Assembly: GCA_043808235.1 (NCBI GenBank)
Contig: JAZDFC010000089.1
Coordinates: 1 to 43,498 of the forward strand
Source: JAZDFC01 sp043808235
GTDB lineage: Bacteria; Bacteroidota; Ignavibacteria; Ignavibacteriales; Melioribacteraceae
Length of the DNA: 43,498 bases
Direction of reading: 5' to 3'
Part shown: one piece after another, positions 34,504 through 43,320 of the stretch
Layout of the letters: the number at the start of each line of letters is the position of its first letter
Position numbering within the stretch: the first letter of the stretch is position 1
Translations under genes and position numbers: made by a program
Notes under the pieces: generated by a model
Seen by the model: only the letters and a program-made list of their open reading frames with translations
What the model was told of the DNA's origin: nothing
Database searches by the model: none

Positions 34504-36063
34504 CTATTTCGCGTAAGCTATTTTTCTCACTTCACGGATAACGATAACTTTAATCTGTCCGGGGTATTCCATCTCTTCCTGAATTTTTGCTGCAATTTCA
34601 TTCGAGAGTCTGTCACAAAATTCATCGTCAACCTTATCCGGCTCAACCACAACCCTAACCTCTCTTCCAGCTTGAATAGCATAAGTCTTTGCGACACCTT
34701 CAAAAGATTTGGCAAGAGCTTCTAAATTTTCGAGTCGTTTTACATAACTTTCGAGTGGTTCTCTGCGTGCGCCGGGACGAGCGCCGCTAATTGCATCAGC
34801 TGCTTGAACCAACGCAGCAATCGGATGCTCCATTTCAATATCTTCGTGATGGCTACCAATTGCGTTTACAACTATCGGATGCTCTCTAAATTTTTTCGCT
34901 AGTTCATAGCCGAGAAGTGCATGCGGTCCTTCGGTATTTTTATCAATTGTTTTACCAACGTCGTGAAGCAACCCGGCACGTTTTGCCAAATTAGTATCGA
35001 ATCCAAGTTCCGCTGCTAAGATGCCGGTTAGATATGCAACTTCTATACTATGCTGTAATAAATTTTGCCCATAACTGGAACGGTATTTCATTTTACCAAT
35101 CATCTTTACAAGTTCCGGTTTCATTCCGTGAATACCGAGTTGCATGATGGTATTTTCACCCTCATGCATAATTTCTTCGTCGAGTTCCAGCTCAACTTTT
35201 TGTACCATCTCTTCAATTCTGGCTGGATGAATTCTACCGTCAGCAATTAAACGGTCGAGAGAAATTCGTGCAACTTCCCTTCTGTATTGATCAAATCCGG
35301 AAAGAATAACCGCTTCTGGTGTATCGTCAACAATAACGTCAACACCTGTTGCAGCTTCGAACGCGCGGATGTTTCTACCTTCTCTTCCAATGATCCGTCC
35401 TTTCATCTCATCATTCTGAATCTGAACAACTGAAACAGTTGATTCTACGGAATGATCAACAGCAGTACGTTGAATAGCCTGAATAATAATTCTCTGCGCT
35501 TCCTTCTTCGCATCAATCTTAGCTTGATCGCGGATTTCTTTAATGCTTTGGGAAGCGTCGCTTTTTGCCTTTTCAACCATATTTTCCATTAACATGGCTT
35601 TGGCCTCTTCGGCAGTAATTCCGGCTGTTTTTTCAAGCCGCATATTTTGTTCTTCTATTAAGCGGTTTAATTCAACTGCTTTCGATTCGAGTAATTCCTT
35701 CTGCGCAACAATTTGCTTTTCAGAATCACGGTTCTCTTTTTCTTTTTGAAGAACAATGTCATACTTTTTTTCGAGATTTTCTTCCCGACTTTCTAACTTC
35801 TTTTCGTGATTAACTAACTTTTGTCGTTTTAAGTTAACTTCATTATCGAATTCTTGTTTTTTCTGAAGCCATTCGTCTTTAACTTCAAGTAACTTTTCTC
35901 GTTTTAAATTCTTGGCTTCTTTTTCGGCATCTTCAATTATTTTTTTTGCTGTATCATGTGCAAGCGAGATTCTATTTTTACTAAGCTTAGAACTAATCAG
36001 CCATCCCAATAGAAACGTCCCAATAGATACAACCGCGCCGATTATAATATAAATATAATCCAT
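34504..36063 (-). CDS. rny: Ribonuclease Y
   Basis: This is a membrane-anchored endoribonuclease that starts mRNA decay. An N-terminal helix (about 3-22) is followed by a long coiled coil (about 35-190). A KH domain (GRIIGREGRNIRAFEAATG, about 220-238) and an HD domain (LLHDVGKTID, with HHED later) follow. The length of 519 residues is normal. ATG at 36063 is preceded by an ideal GGAGGAAAC site; the 21 codons upstream in the same frame lie inside the structured RNA region and are not coding. Confidence 0.97.
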   Translation of the reverse strand: MDYIYIIIGAVVSIGTFLLGWLISSKLSKNRISLAHDTAKKIIEDAEKEAKNLKREKLLEVKDEWLQKKQEFDNEVNLKRQKLVNHEKKLESREENLEKKYDIVLQKEKENRDSEKQIVAQKELLESKAVELNRLIEEQNMRLEKTAGITAEEAKAMLMENMVEKAKSDASQSIKEIRDQAKIDAKKEAQRIIIQAIQRTAVDHSVESTVSVVQIQNDEMKGRIIGREGRNIRAFEAATGVDVIVDDTPEAVILSGFDQYRREVARISLDRLIADGRIHPARIEEMVQKVELELDEEIMHEGENTIMQLGIHGMKPELVKMIGKMKYRSSYGQNLLQHSIEVAYLTGILAAELGFDTNLAKRAGLLHDVGKTIDKNTEGPHALLGYELAKKFREHPIVVNAIGSHHEDIEMEHPIAALVQAADAISGARPGARREPLESYVKRLENLEALAKSFEGVAKTYAIQAGREVRVVVEPDKVDDEFCDRLSNEIAAKIQEEMEYPGQIKVIVIREVRKIAYAK

Positions 36064-36087
36064 GTTTCCTCCGTGATATATAATTAA

Positions 36088-36280
36088 CCGCGCTGCCGGT
36101 TCATTTAAAGAGAGAGAACCATCCATCCAGTGTGGGAAATTGCCCGACGCTTTTTACTTCCACTGTCCCGAACCTAATCGAGATCCCCGGCTAACCGGGG
36201 TGAGGCCTGTAATACACGCCGTGAGCCAATAACCCTATGGTTATAACTATCGTTCTCCTTTTGCATGAACGGCAGAGCGG
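36088..36280 (-). ncRNA. ssrS: Candidate 6S RNA between zapA and rny
   Basis: About 193 bases fold into a long rod on the minus strand. The ends pair as 36280-36270 with 36098-36088 (ten of eleven pairs, one mismatch), continuing as 36269-36265 with 36104-36100 after one bulged C, and 36257-36252 with 36119-36114. A central open region follows, with a small hairpin (36244-36229), and the apex is CCGGGG-type at 36200-36185 with a UUAG loop. Length, rod with central bubble, and position directly after zapA all match 6S RNA, the RNA that binds sigma-70 RNA polymerase. Synteny zapA-ssrS is known in other bacteria. Exact ends are inferred from the stem. Confidence 0.72.
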
Positions 36281-36286
36281 GAAAAC

Positions 36287-36586
36287 TTATGAGGGGGTTG
36301 ACATTGAGTTTGTTTCGTTTAAAAGAAGCTTTATCTTTTTGATTTTATCGGTAGCTTGAATACTGAATTCACGGTATTTATTTTTTTCTACAAATAGGTC
36401 GTATGCAATATTTAATGATGCAATTATCGCAATCGTCTCCGTTGGCTGATCAGACAACTCTCTTTGCGTATCTTCCATTACATTATTAACGTATTTTGCT
36501 AATTCAGCGGCTATCTCCTGGTTTTCTACTAATAAGGAATATTCTTTATCAAAAATTTTTACTTTCAGCTTCTTTTTTTCGGTCAT
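36287..36586 (-). CDS. zapA: Cell division protein ZapA
   Basis: This small Z-ring-associated protein promotes FtsZ bundling. The N-terminal beta part (KLKVKIFDKEYSLLVENQE) and DQPTETIAIIASLNIAYDLFVEKNKY, followed by a helical coiled-coil tail, fit the ZapA family. I chose ATG at 36586, giving MTEKKKLKVKIFD and 99 residues; a GTG at 36610 would add eight residues. It follows the coiled-coil gene closely, and the 6S RNA candidate begins within ten bases of its stop. Confidence 0.9.
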   Translation of the reverse strand: MTEKKKLKVKIFDKEYSLLVENQEIAAELAKYVNNVMEDTQRELSDQPTETIAIIASLNIAYDLFVEKNKYREFSIQATDKIKKIKLLLNETNSMSTPS

Positions 36587-36619
36587 TTTAATGTCGATCC
36601 CATCATACACTCAATATGT

Positions 36620-36934
36620 TTAAGAGCGTAAGTGATAATCTATTCTTGAAATTAATTCATTTATTTTTGTTTTTATTGCTTCCCCATCGGCGAGATTTAT
36701 TTTATTTCCTTCGTTGTGAATCCTCTCACTATTTATCGAATGGGTGTATTTACTTTCTATCTCTTCTATTTTTAGTTTTAAAATTTCGTTTTCTTTTTCA
36801 AGCCTAGCGACTTGCTTCTCCAATTCCTCCTTTGCCTCCGATGACTCCTGGCTTTTCTGGATGAAACGATAAATCATTTTCTCCAACGATGAAAGCTCAT
36901 CCATAAAAAAATCATATTTTGAAGATTCGGACAA
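36620..36934 (-). CDS. Small coiled-coil protein, ZapB-like candidate
   Basis: This 104-residue protein is mostly heptad-like coiled coil (about residues 12-68, with Glu/Lys/Leu runs such as ELEKQVARLEKENEILKLKIEE). There is no signal peptide or catalytic motif. It sits directly between pheT and zapA. Size, coiled coil and position suggest a division-ring partner like ZapB, but sequence alone does not prove it. The start is TTG at 36934, immediately after the pheT stop, with AGGTGG ahead; an ATG ten codons on is also possible. Confidence 0.72.
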   Translation of the reverse strand: MSESSKYDFFMDELSSLEKMIYRFIQKSQESSEAKEELEKQVARLEKENEILKLKIEEIESKYTHSINSERIHNEGNKINLADGEAIKTKINELISRIDYHLRS

Positions 36935-39340
36935 CTATCCACCTCTTAATTGAGCGTTGAACTTATTTTTAACTTCTTCAATAACTTCCCAAAATTCTTT
37001 ATCCACTTCTTCATCGGTCAATGTTCGAGCCTCATCGTAGTATTCAAGTTGAAAAGCAAGACTCTTTTTACCTTGACCTAAGCTATCACTTTCAAAAATA
37101 TCGAATAACTTTTTATTTTTCAATAGATTAGAACTTTTACTCGATATTAATTCCATTATCGAATGAACCTTCACTTCCTTGTCAAAAACGAAAGCTAAGT
37201 CCCGAACCATCTTCGGATACTTTAAAAGTTCTTTGAATCCCATTTTAACTTCGCTCAATGTTTTTAAAACAGAGGTATCGAAATCGAACAAATAAACATC
37301 CTGATCGATATCAAAATATTTTAAAATAATCTCGTCAACCTTGCCACCGGATCCAATCATCTTCCTATTCACATTCACTTCGACTTTGTATTCGTAGAGC
37401 GAATCGGCTGCTTCGGGTATTTTGAATTCAACTTTCTTAGATAAACTAATTTTTTGAATAAATGATTCCACATAACCTTTTAAATCATAGAAATCGAAAT
37501 ATCTCTCTTTTGAATGCCATTCTTTTATCGTATCTCTACCGGTTAGCATTAACAGAACGTGCTCGGTCTCTTCAAAATCATCAAAGGATTTAATTTCCGA
37601 TTCCGATTTCTTAATCATCTGATGCCCAATTTCAAAAAGCAACAAATCATTTTCCTTCACCCGCAAATTTTTCTGAATAGTGATGAGCATGCCCGGAACA
37701 AGCGATGGACGCAAGTGAGTCATCTCAACGCTCTGCGGATTTAACACTTTGATATTTCCACCAAATTTAGCTGCTACCTCATCGCTCAACAAAGAATTCG
37801 TCAATATCTCATAAAATCCCATCGCAGCTAAAGTGTTTCTAACATCATTATTAAACTTCGATTCATCAATTTTATCATCAAGTGTAATCCCTATTCTCTC
37901 AATCGGTGGAATATTATCGTAGCCATAAATACGGGCGACTTCTTCAATTAAATCAACTTCTCTTTCGAGATCATGACGGAACGTAGGTATCTCAACGATT
38001 AGTTTTTCATCTTCCTTTTTTAGAATAATGAAACCGAGATCTTGTAGGATTCGTAAAGTATCTTCCTTTTTAATTTCGATGCCGAGCACTTTATTTATTC
38101 GTGCGAATCTAACATCAATAATTTTCGGATTTATTTTTACCGGGTAAATATCTATTTCACCCGATGCGAGTTTCCCGTTCCCGAGCGATGCGATCAAATC
38201 AGCCGCCCTGTTTGCGGCATTCAAAACATTATTAGGATCGATTCCTCTTTCAAAACGATATGATGCATCTGTGGATAGTCCCAAATGCTTAGCAGTTTTT
38301 CGAACCGACGAAGGATCGAAGTATGCTGCTTCCAATAAAATATTTTTCGTTGCAGGAGTAACCTCAGAATTTTGACCACCCATCACTCCGGCAACTGCCA
38401 CTTCTTTCTCACCGTCGCAGATCATTAAATCTTCAGGTTTGAGTTCCCTCTCCTTAGAATCGAGAGTTACAAATTTTTTAACTTCGCCTGCATTCTTAAC
38501 TACTATTTTCTTTCCTGCCAACATTTCCAAATCGAATGCATGCAGCGGCTGCCCGTATTCGTGAAGTACAAAGTTGGTAACATCAACAACGTTATTTATG
38601 GGACGGGAACCGATACTTTTTAATCTTGTTTTGAGCCACTCCGGCGATTCGCCGATAATGACGTCAGTAATAATTTTAGCAATGTAACGGGGGCATCCAA
38701 TTGTATTTTCAATTTCAACTGAAGCAAATGAGGAGGCTTCTTGATCTGATTCAACCAAATTGACTTCCGGATATTTTACTTTGCGCATGAATGCAGCAGC
38801 AAGATCACGCGCTATACCGATATGGCTCACAGCATCGGCACGATTCGGTGTAATATTTATATCCAGCAGAACATCATTCATTCCAAATGCTTCCGCTAAC
38901 GGTGTTCCCTCTTTTACGGATGGATCGAGCACCATTATTCCTTCGTGATTCTCGCTTAGCAGTAATTCCTTTTCAGAGCATATCATTCCCTCGGAAAGTT
39001 CGCCGCGAATTTTTGTTTTCTTTAATTGAAACCCACCATCCGGAACTACAGCGCCTAATTTTCCAAATACTATTTTTTGTCCGGCCTCTACATTTGGAGC
39101 GCCGCATACAACATTGTAAACATGCGAACCGTCGGATACTTTGCAAAGCGAAAGTTTATCGGCATTTGGATGTTTCTTTTTTTCGGTTACATATCCTATT
39201 ACAAAGTTATCGTAGATTTTTCCTTTATCAATTACTTCTTCAACTTCGAGTCCGGATGTAGTTAACTTATCAACAATTTCCTGAGTAGGAATACCGGAAA
39301 GATCGATGTACTCTTTCAGCCAATTGAGTGAAATTTTCAA
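36935..39340 (-). CDS. pheT: Phenylalanine-tRNA ligase beta subunit
   Basis: This is the large subunit of PheRS, of 801 residues. The N-terminal domain MKISLNWLKEYIDL is followed by the tRNA-binding EMAP-like part (KKHPNADKLSLCKVSDG, near 56), the B3/B4 editing domain (YRFERGIDP near 356), the B5 domain and the C-terminal anticodon-binding domain (LKYPKMVRDLAFVFDKE near 715). It starts with TTG at 39340, with GGAG eight bases upstream, so it uses a weak start codon. It lies 15 bases after pheS. Confidence 0.97.
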   Translation of the reverse strand: MKISLNWLKEYIDLSGIPTQEIVDKLTTSGLEVEEVIDKGKIYDNFVIGYVTEKKKHPNADKLSLCKVSDGSHVYNVVCGAPNVEAGQKIVFGKLGAVVPDGGFQLKKTKIRGELSEGMICSEKELLLSENHEGIMVLDPSVKEGTPLAEAFGMNDVLLDINITPNRADAVSHIGIARDLAAAFMRKVKYPEVNLVESDQEASSFASVEIENTIGCPRYIAKIITDVIIGESPEWLKTRLKSIGSRPINNVVDVTNFVLHEYGQPLHAFDLEMLAGKKIVVKNAGEVKKFVTLDSKERELKPEDLMICDGEKEVAVAGVMGGQNSEVTPATKNILLEAAYFDPSSVRKTAKHLGLSTDASYRFERGIDPNNVLNAANRAADLIASLGNGKLASGEIDIYPVKINPKIIDVRFARINKVLGIEIKKEDTLRILQDLGFIILKKEDEKLIVEIPTFRHDLEREVDLIEEVARIYGYDNIPPIERIGITLDDKIDESKFNNDVRNTLAAMGFYEILTNSLLSDEVAAKFGGNIKVLNPQSVEMTHLRPSLVPGMLITIQKNLRVKENDLLLFEIGHQMIKKSESEIKSFDDFEETEHVLLMLTGRDTIKEWHSKERYFDFYDLKGYVESFIQKISLSKKVEFKIPEAADSLYEYKVEVNVNRKMIGSGGKVDEIILKYFDIDQDVYLFDFDTSVLKTLSEVKMGFKELLKYPKMVRDLAFVFDKEVKVHSIMELISSKSSNLLKNKKLFDIFESDSLGQGKKSLAFQLEYYDEARTLTDEEVDKEFWEVIEEVKNKFNAQLRGG

Positions 39341-39355
39341 AAGTAAAACTCCAGG

Positions 39356-40345
39356 TTAAAATTGTTCGAGAAATCGTTTATCGTTATCAAATAAAATTCT
39401 AATATCATTGATGCCGTATTTACGCAGCGCCATTCTTTCAACGCCCATACCGAACGCGTACCCTGTATAAATTTCCGGGTCAATTCCTACATTTTTAAAC
39501 ACGTTCGGATCGACCATACCGCATCCTAAAATTTCGAGCCAGCGCCCTTCCTTTCCTTTAGGTTTCCACCAAATATCCATTTCAGCGCTCGGTTCCGTAA
39601 ATGGGAAAAAACTCGGACGGAATCGATACTGTACATCACTTCCAAAAAAATGTTTGGCGAATGCAACAAGCGTCCCTTTCAGTTCGGTGAATGTAACATC
39701 CTTGTCAACAAATAATCCTTCAACTTGATGGAACAGACAATAACTCTTTGCGCTTAACGATTCATTACGATAGACTTTACCCGGCATAATTGAACGCAAC
39801 GGCGGCTTTTGATTTAACATCAAACGCACCTGTACCGGCGATGTATGGGTTCGCAATAAAAAATCTTTGTTAATAAAAAATGTATCCTGCATATCGCGTG
39901 CAGGATGATAATCCGGAAAATTTAATGCGCCGAAATTGTAGAAATCCGATTCGAGTTCAGGTCCTTCGCTAACAGAAAAACCGAGTCCCATGAAAAAGTT
40001 TTTTACTTCATTAAGTGTTTGAGTTATGATATGCGTAGATCCAAGTTTCGGTTTTCTTCCCGGCAGAGTGTGATCAAACGTATCAGCTAATTTTTTCGAA
40101 TCTTTTCTAATTTGTTCTTTTTTAGAATCGAATTCATTCTGCGTGAAATTTTTTAATTCGTTGAGGAGTTTACCGAGTAAAGGTTTTTCTTCTTTCGGGA
40201 TATCTTTCAATTCATCGAATAATTTTGTTACCGAGCCTTTCTTACTGAAATAATGAATTCTTAATTCTTCCAAAGATTTTTCATCGGAAACGGTTGCCAT
40301 ATCCTTTGCGAATAGTTCTTTGATCTCGGAAATTTTTTCTTTCAT
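39356..40345 (-). CDS. pheS: Phenylalanine-tRNA ligase alpha subunit
   Basis: This is the catalytic subunit of PheRS. The N-terminal coiled coil (about 1-85) precedes the class II core with HPARDMQDTFF near 145, RTHTSPVQVR near 163, the motif 2 region YRNESLSAKSYCLFHQVEG near 191, EILGCGMVDP near 269 and the motif 3 region AFGMGVERMALRKYGI near 298. The length of 329 residues is usual. It lies 64 bases after rplT, and the gap between them holds a terminator-like hairpin. Confidence 0.97.
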   Translation of the reverse strand: MKEKISEIKELFAKDMATVSDEKSLEELRIHYFSKKGSVTKLFDELKDIPKEEKPLLGKLLNELKNFTQNEFDSKKEQIRKDSKKLADTFDHTLPGRKPKLGSTHIITQTLNEVKNFFMGLGFSVSEGPELESDFYNFGALNFPDYHPARDMQDTFFINKDFLLRTHTSPVQVRLMLNQKPPLRSIMPGKVYRNESLSAKSYCLFHQVEGLFVDKDVTFTELKGTLVAFAKHFFGSDVQYRFRPSFFPFTEPSAEMDIWWKPKGKEGRWLEILGCGMVDPNVFKNVGIDPEIYTGYAFGMGVERMALRKYGINDIRILFDNDKRFLEQF

Positions 40346-40371
40346 GACGTACCCGGAAAATTTAAAACAAT

Positions 40372-40401
40372 GCCTCCACGGAAATAATAATTCCGGGAGG
40401 C
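40372..40401 (-). terminator. Terminator or attenuator hairpin between rplT and pheS
   Basis: On the minus strand GCCTCC-CGGAA pairs with TTCCG-(T)-GGAGGC, an eleven-pair stem with one bulged base and a six-base loop. ATTGTTTTAAATTTT follows. This is the strongest such hairpin in the window. It ends the infC-rpmI-rplT unit or sets the level of pheST, as attenuation does in other bacteria. Confidence 0.7.
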
Positions 40402-40409
40402 AAATAAAA

Positions 40410-40757
40410 TTAGTTCATTACGAATTTTACGACGTCGGAGAAGGCTTTAGGATTATCAACAGCGAGACTTGCGAGTAATTTTCTGTTAATATCAATTCCC
40501 TTTTTCAACAAAGCATTTATCAATCTGGAATAGGTTGTGCCGTTTTCTCTTGCGGCTGCATTAATTCGAACAATCCATAATCCTCTGTATGTTCTCTTTT
40601 TTAATTTCCTATCTCTATACGAATGTACTAAAGCTTTTTCAACACTGTTTTTTGCAACAGTATATACCTTGCTACGGGCGCCCCAATAGCCTTTCGCCAT
40701 ATTCAAAATTTTCTTTCGCCTTTGACGCGAAGCTACGTTATTTTTTGCACGTGGCAT
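40410..40757 (-). CDS. rplT: Ribosomal protein L20
   Basis: This is an assembly protein of the large ribosomal subunit, of 115 residues. PRAKNNVASRQRRKKILNMA at the N-terminus and the core WIVRINAAARENGTTYSRLI near residue 66 are diagnostic. It lies 20 bases after rpmI in the conserved infC-rpmI-rplT order. In other bacteria L20 represses its own operon; no leader copy of an L20 site could be identified by eye. Confidence 0.97.
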   Translation of the reverse strand: MPRAKNNVASRQRRKKILNMAKGYWGARSKVYTVAKNSVEKALVHSYRDRKLKKRTYRGLWIVRINAAARENGTTYSRLINALLKKGIDINRKLLASLAVDNPKAFSDVVKFVMN

Positions 40758-40777
40758 TTCTCAACCTCTTAATTATT

Positions 40778-40969
40778 TTATTGTATCATTATTTTTACTT
40801 TTTTAAGATCGGACTTAGCTACTAACGTAGATTGTCTCAATCCTCTTTTACGCTTACGCGATTTTGTCGTAAGAATGTGAGCCTTGTAAGCTTTATTTCT
40901 CTTGACTTTACCGGAGCCTGTTTTTCTAAACGATTTTGCAGCTCCTCTGTTGCTCTTCATTTTGGGCAT
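40778..40969 (-). CDS. rpmI: Ribosomal protein L35
   Basis: This is a small basic large-subunit protein of 63 residues. MPKMKSNRGAAKSFRKTGSG at the start and KAHILTTKSRKRKRGLRQST in the middle are typical of L35. It lies 15 bases after infC and 20 before rplT. Confidence 0.97.
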   Translation of the reverse strand: MPKMKSNRGAAKSFRKTGSGKVKRNKAYKAHILTTKSRKRKRGLRQSTLVAKSDLKKVKIMIQ

Positions 40970-40984
40970 CTTTACACCTTATTA

Positions 40985-41512
40985 TTATTTTTTCTTTTTA
41001 ATTTTGATCGGGGCAAGAATCGCATTCATCGTTCTACCTTCAAAACCTATTTCACCTTCAAGTTTAGCGTATTCCTGCATTGCTTCAATAAATTTTTTGA
41101 GTAACTCTTCACCTAAATTCGTATAGGCCAACTCTCTTCCTTTGAATATTACGGAGAGTTTGACCTTGTTTCCTTCTTCAACAAAATTTATTGCGTGTCT
41201 GACTTTAAAATCAAAATCATGTGTATCGGTATTAGGATGAAGCCTTATTTCCTTCAGTACCGTAACATGCTGTTTCTTTTTCTGAATTTTATCACGTTTC
41301 TGCTGTTCATAAATGAATTTACCGAAATCGATAACTTTGCACACGGGCGGATCAGCCTGTGGCGCTATTTCAACTAAATCCAAACCTGCAAGTTCTGCTT
41401 GATGACGCGCTTCGGAAATGGAAACTATCCCAAGCTGCTGTCCGTCACTTCCGATTAATCTTACTTTTGGTAAAGTAATTTCTTCGTTGACACGCGGTTT
41501 TTTTGCTGTAAT
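40985..41512 (-). CDS. infC: Translation initiation factor IF-3, AUU start codon
   Basis: IF-3 keeps ribosomal subunits apart and checks the start codon. The frame read from ATT at 41512 gives 175 residues: ITAKKPRVNEEITLPKVRLI, then GSDGQQLGIVSISEARHQAE and LDLVEIAPQADPPVCKVIDF. AGAGAGG lies five to six bases ahead of the ATT, and the thrS stop codon adjoins it. There is no ATG or GTG in the right place, and a start at Met44 (41383) would remove the N-terminal domain. The AUU start matches the classic infC self-control, where low IF-3 lets the weak start be used. Confidence 0.93.
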   Translation of the reverse strand: MTAKKPRVNEEITLPKVRLIGSDGQQLGIVSISEARHQAELAGLDLVEIAPQADPPVCKVIDFGKFIYEQQKRDKIQKKKQHVTVLKEIRLHPNTDTHDFDFKVRHAINFVEEGNKVKLSVIFKGRELAYTNLGEELLKKFIEAMQEYAKLEGEIGFEGRTMNAILAPIKIKKKK

Positions 41513-41523
41513 ATTAACCTCTC

Positions 41524-43320
41524 TTAATTGTGAATAATTCTGTCGTTTATTTCTGAAATTGCCTTTGCAGCAAATTCATCGACAGTAATGCTACCTAAAT
41601 CGCCTTTTTTATGCTGTCTGACGGAAATGGTATTACTGCTCTGTTCCTTCTCTCCGACAATCAACATGAACGGTACTTTTTGTAATTCCCATTCGCGAAT
41701 TTTAAAACCAATCTTTTCGTTTCGTTTATCCAGCTCTACAGAAATATTTTTACTCTTTAATTCTTTAACAATTTGTTCGCCGTACTCTAAATAATTCTGA
41801 GATACAGGCACAACAACTGCATGCAGTGGGGCTAACCAAAGCGGGAAATCGCCGCCGTAATGTTCAATTAAAATACCCATAAATCTTTCTATCGAACCGA
41901 GCAGTGCACGATGCACCATAAATGGCCTGTGCTCTTTGCCGTCCTCACCAATATATTTCATATCGAATCTTTCGGGTAAATTAAAATCAAATTGGATTGT
42001 ACTCAACTGCCATTCTCTTTGAAGTGCATCTTTTATTTTTATATCAATCTTGGGTCCGTAGAAAGCGCCGCCGCCTTCATCCATCTTATAAGTCTTGCCT
42101 TCCTTTTCTAAAGCAATCTTCAGAGAGTCGATTGCACGGTTCCAAAGAGCATCTTCGCCAATTGCGCCTTCAGGTTTGGTCGCAAGATAAAAACTGAGAT
42201 CACTGAAACCAAATGTTTTCAGCATGTAAACTGAAAAACGAATAACTTCTATTATCTCGTTTTCAATCTGTTCCTGTGCGCAAAAGATGTGAGCATCATC
42301 CTGTGTAAATCCGCGAACACGCAATAAACCATGTAATACGCCACTTTTCTCGTAACGATAAACTGTTCCGAGTTCGGCCCAGCGTAATGGTAAATCTCTA
42401 TAAGAATAAAGTTTCGACTTATATATCATAATATGGAACGGACAATTCATCGGTTTGATGTAATAATCCTGCTCATCAATTTTCATTGACGAATACATAT
42501 TTTCTTTATAGAAGCCGAGATGTCCGCTCGTTTCCCATAACCATGATTTACCAATATGCGGTGAGTATAAAATTTCGTAACCGTTATCGAGATGCGCTTT
42601 ACGCCAGAAGGTTTCAATTGTATTTCTTATCCTACCACCTTTCGGATGCCAGTAAATCAATCCAGCGCCGGCTTCTTCGTGAATACTGAATAAATCAAGT
42701 TGCTTACCAAGTTTACGGTGATCCCTTTTTTTAGCTTCTTCTAACCGTTCGATATGCTCATCAAGCATTTTTTTCTTCGGGAAAGAAATACCGTAAATTC
42801 TTTGCATGCGTTTATTCTTTTCGTCACCGCGCCAATAAGATCCCGATACACTAAGAAGCTTTAAAAATTTTATTTTCCCCGTATCAGGTATGTGCGGACC
42901 GGTACATAAATCCGTAAACTCACCTTCATCATAAATACTGATAATCTCATTTGTTTCGTCAAGCTCGCTTATAATCTCTAACTTAAAATTATCACCCTTC
43001 TTTTCGAAAAATCTGAGAGCATCGTTCTTACTTAATTCGCTTCTCTTGTATGGATTTTTTTGATTTGCTATTTCCAACATTTTTGCTTCGATAATCGGCA
43101 AATCTACTTCCGATAAATTTGTGTTGATATCGATATCATAATAGAAACCGTTATCAATGGCCGGCCCAACTCCAAATTTTGCTTCGGGATAAATAGACTG
43201 AATTGCATGAGCCATCAAATGCGATGTAGAATGCCAGTAGGCATGTTGTCCTTCATGATCATTAAAAGTAAGAATCTGAAGTTCAGAATCGGAATTGAGC
43301 GTAATAGAAAGATCAACCAC
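41524..43320 (-). CDS. thrS: Threonine-tRNA ligase, main intact frame (598 residues)
   Basis: This is a class II synthetase. The editing domain is present (HSTSHLMAHAIQSIYP near residue 30, with Cys in FTDLCTGPHIPDTG), then the catalytic core with the zinc site MNCPFHIMIYKS, motif 2 (RYEKSGVLHGLLRVRGFTQDDAHIFC), motif 3 region VHRALLGSIERFMGIL, and the anticodon domain. The usual N-terminal TGS part is missing from this frame, which opens at a GTG in the middle of RVVVDLSI. The expected TGS sequence is still readable upstream but is broken by two TAA codons (see 43321-43458). It ends against the infC binding site. Confidence 0.9.
   Translation of the reverse strand: MVDLSITLNSDSELQILTFNDHEGQHAYWHSTSHLMAHAIQSIYPEAKFGVGPAIDNGFYYDIDINTNLSEVDLPIIEAKMLEIANQKNPYKRSELSKNDALRFFEKKGDNFKLEIISELDETNEIISIYDEGEFTDLCTGPHIPDTGKIKFLKLLSVSGSYWRGDEKNKRMQRIYGISFPKKKMLDEHIERLEEAKKRDHRKLGKQLDLFSIHEEAGAGLIYWHPKGGRIRNTIETFWRKAHLDNGYEILYSPHIGKSWLWETSGHLGFYKENMYSSMKIDEQDYYIKPMNCPFHIMIYKSKLYSYRDLPLRWAELGTVYRYEKSGVLHGLLRVRGFTQDDAHIFCAQEQIENEIIEVIRFSVYMLKTFGFSDLSFYLATKPEGAIGEDALWNRAIDSLKIALEKEGKTYKMDEGGGAFYGPKIDIKIKDALQREWQLSTIQFDFNLPERFDMKYIGEDGKEHRPFMVHRALLGSIERFMGILIEHYGGDFPLWLAPLHAVVVPVSQNYLEYGEQIVKELKSKNISVELDKRNEKIGFKIREWELQKVPFMLIVGEKEQSSNTISVRQHKKGDLGSITVDEFAAKAISEINDRIIHN

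Noticed and set aside
36064..36126. Longer RNase Y with 21 extra N-terminal residues
   Set aside because: The upstream codons fall in the structured RNA region, while ATG at 36063 has a perfect ribosome-binding site and gives the standard RNase Y N-terminus.
40985..41383. Short IF-3 of 132 residues starting at Met 41383
   Set aside because: This would delete the conserved N-terminal domain that is clearly encoded upstream and preceded by a good binding site at the AUU codon.
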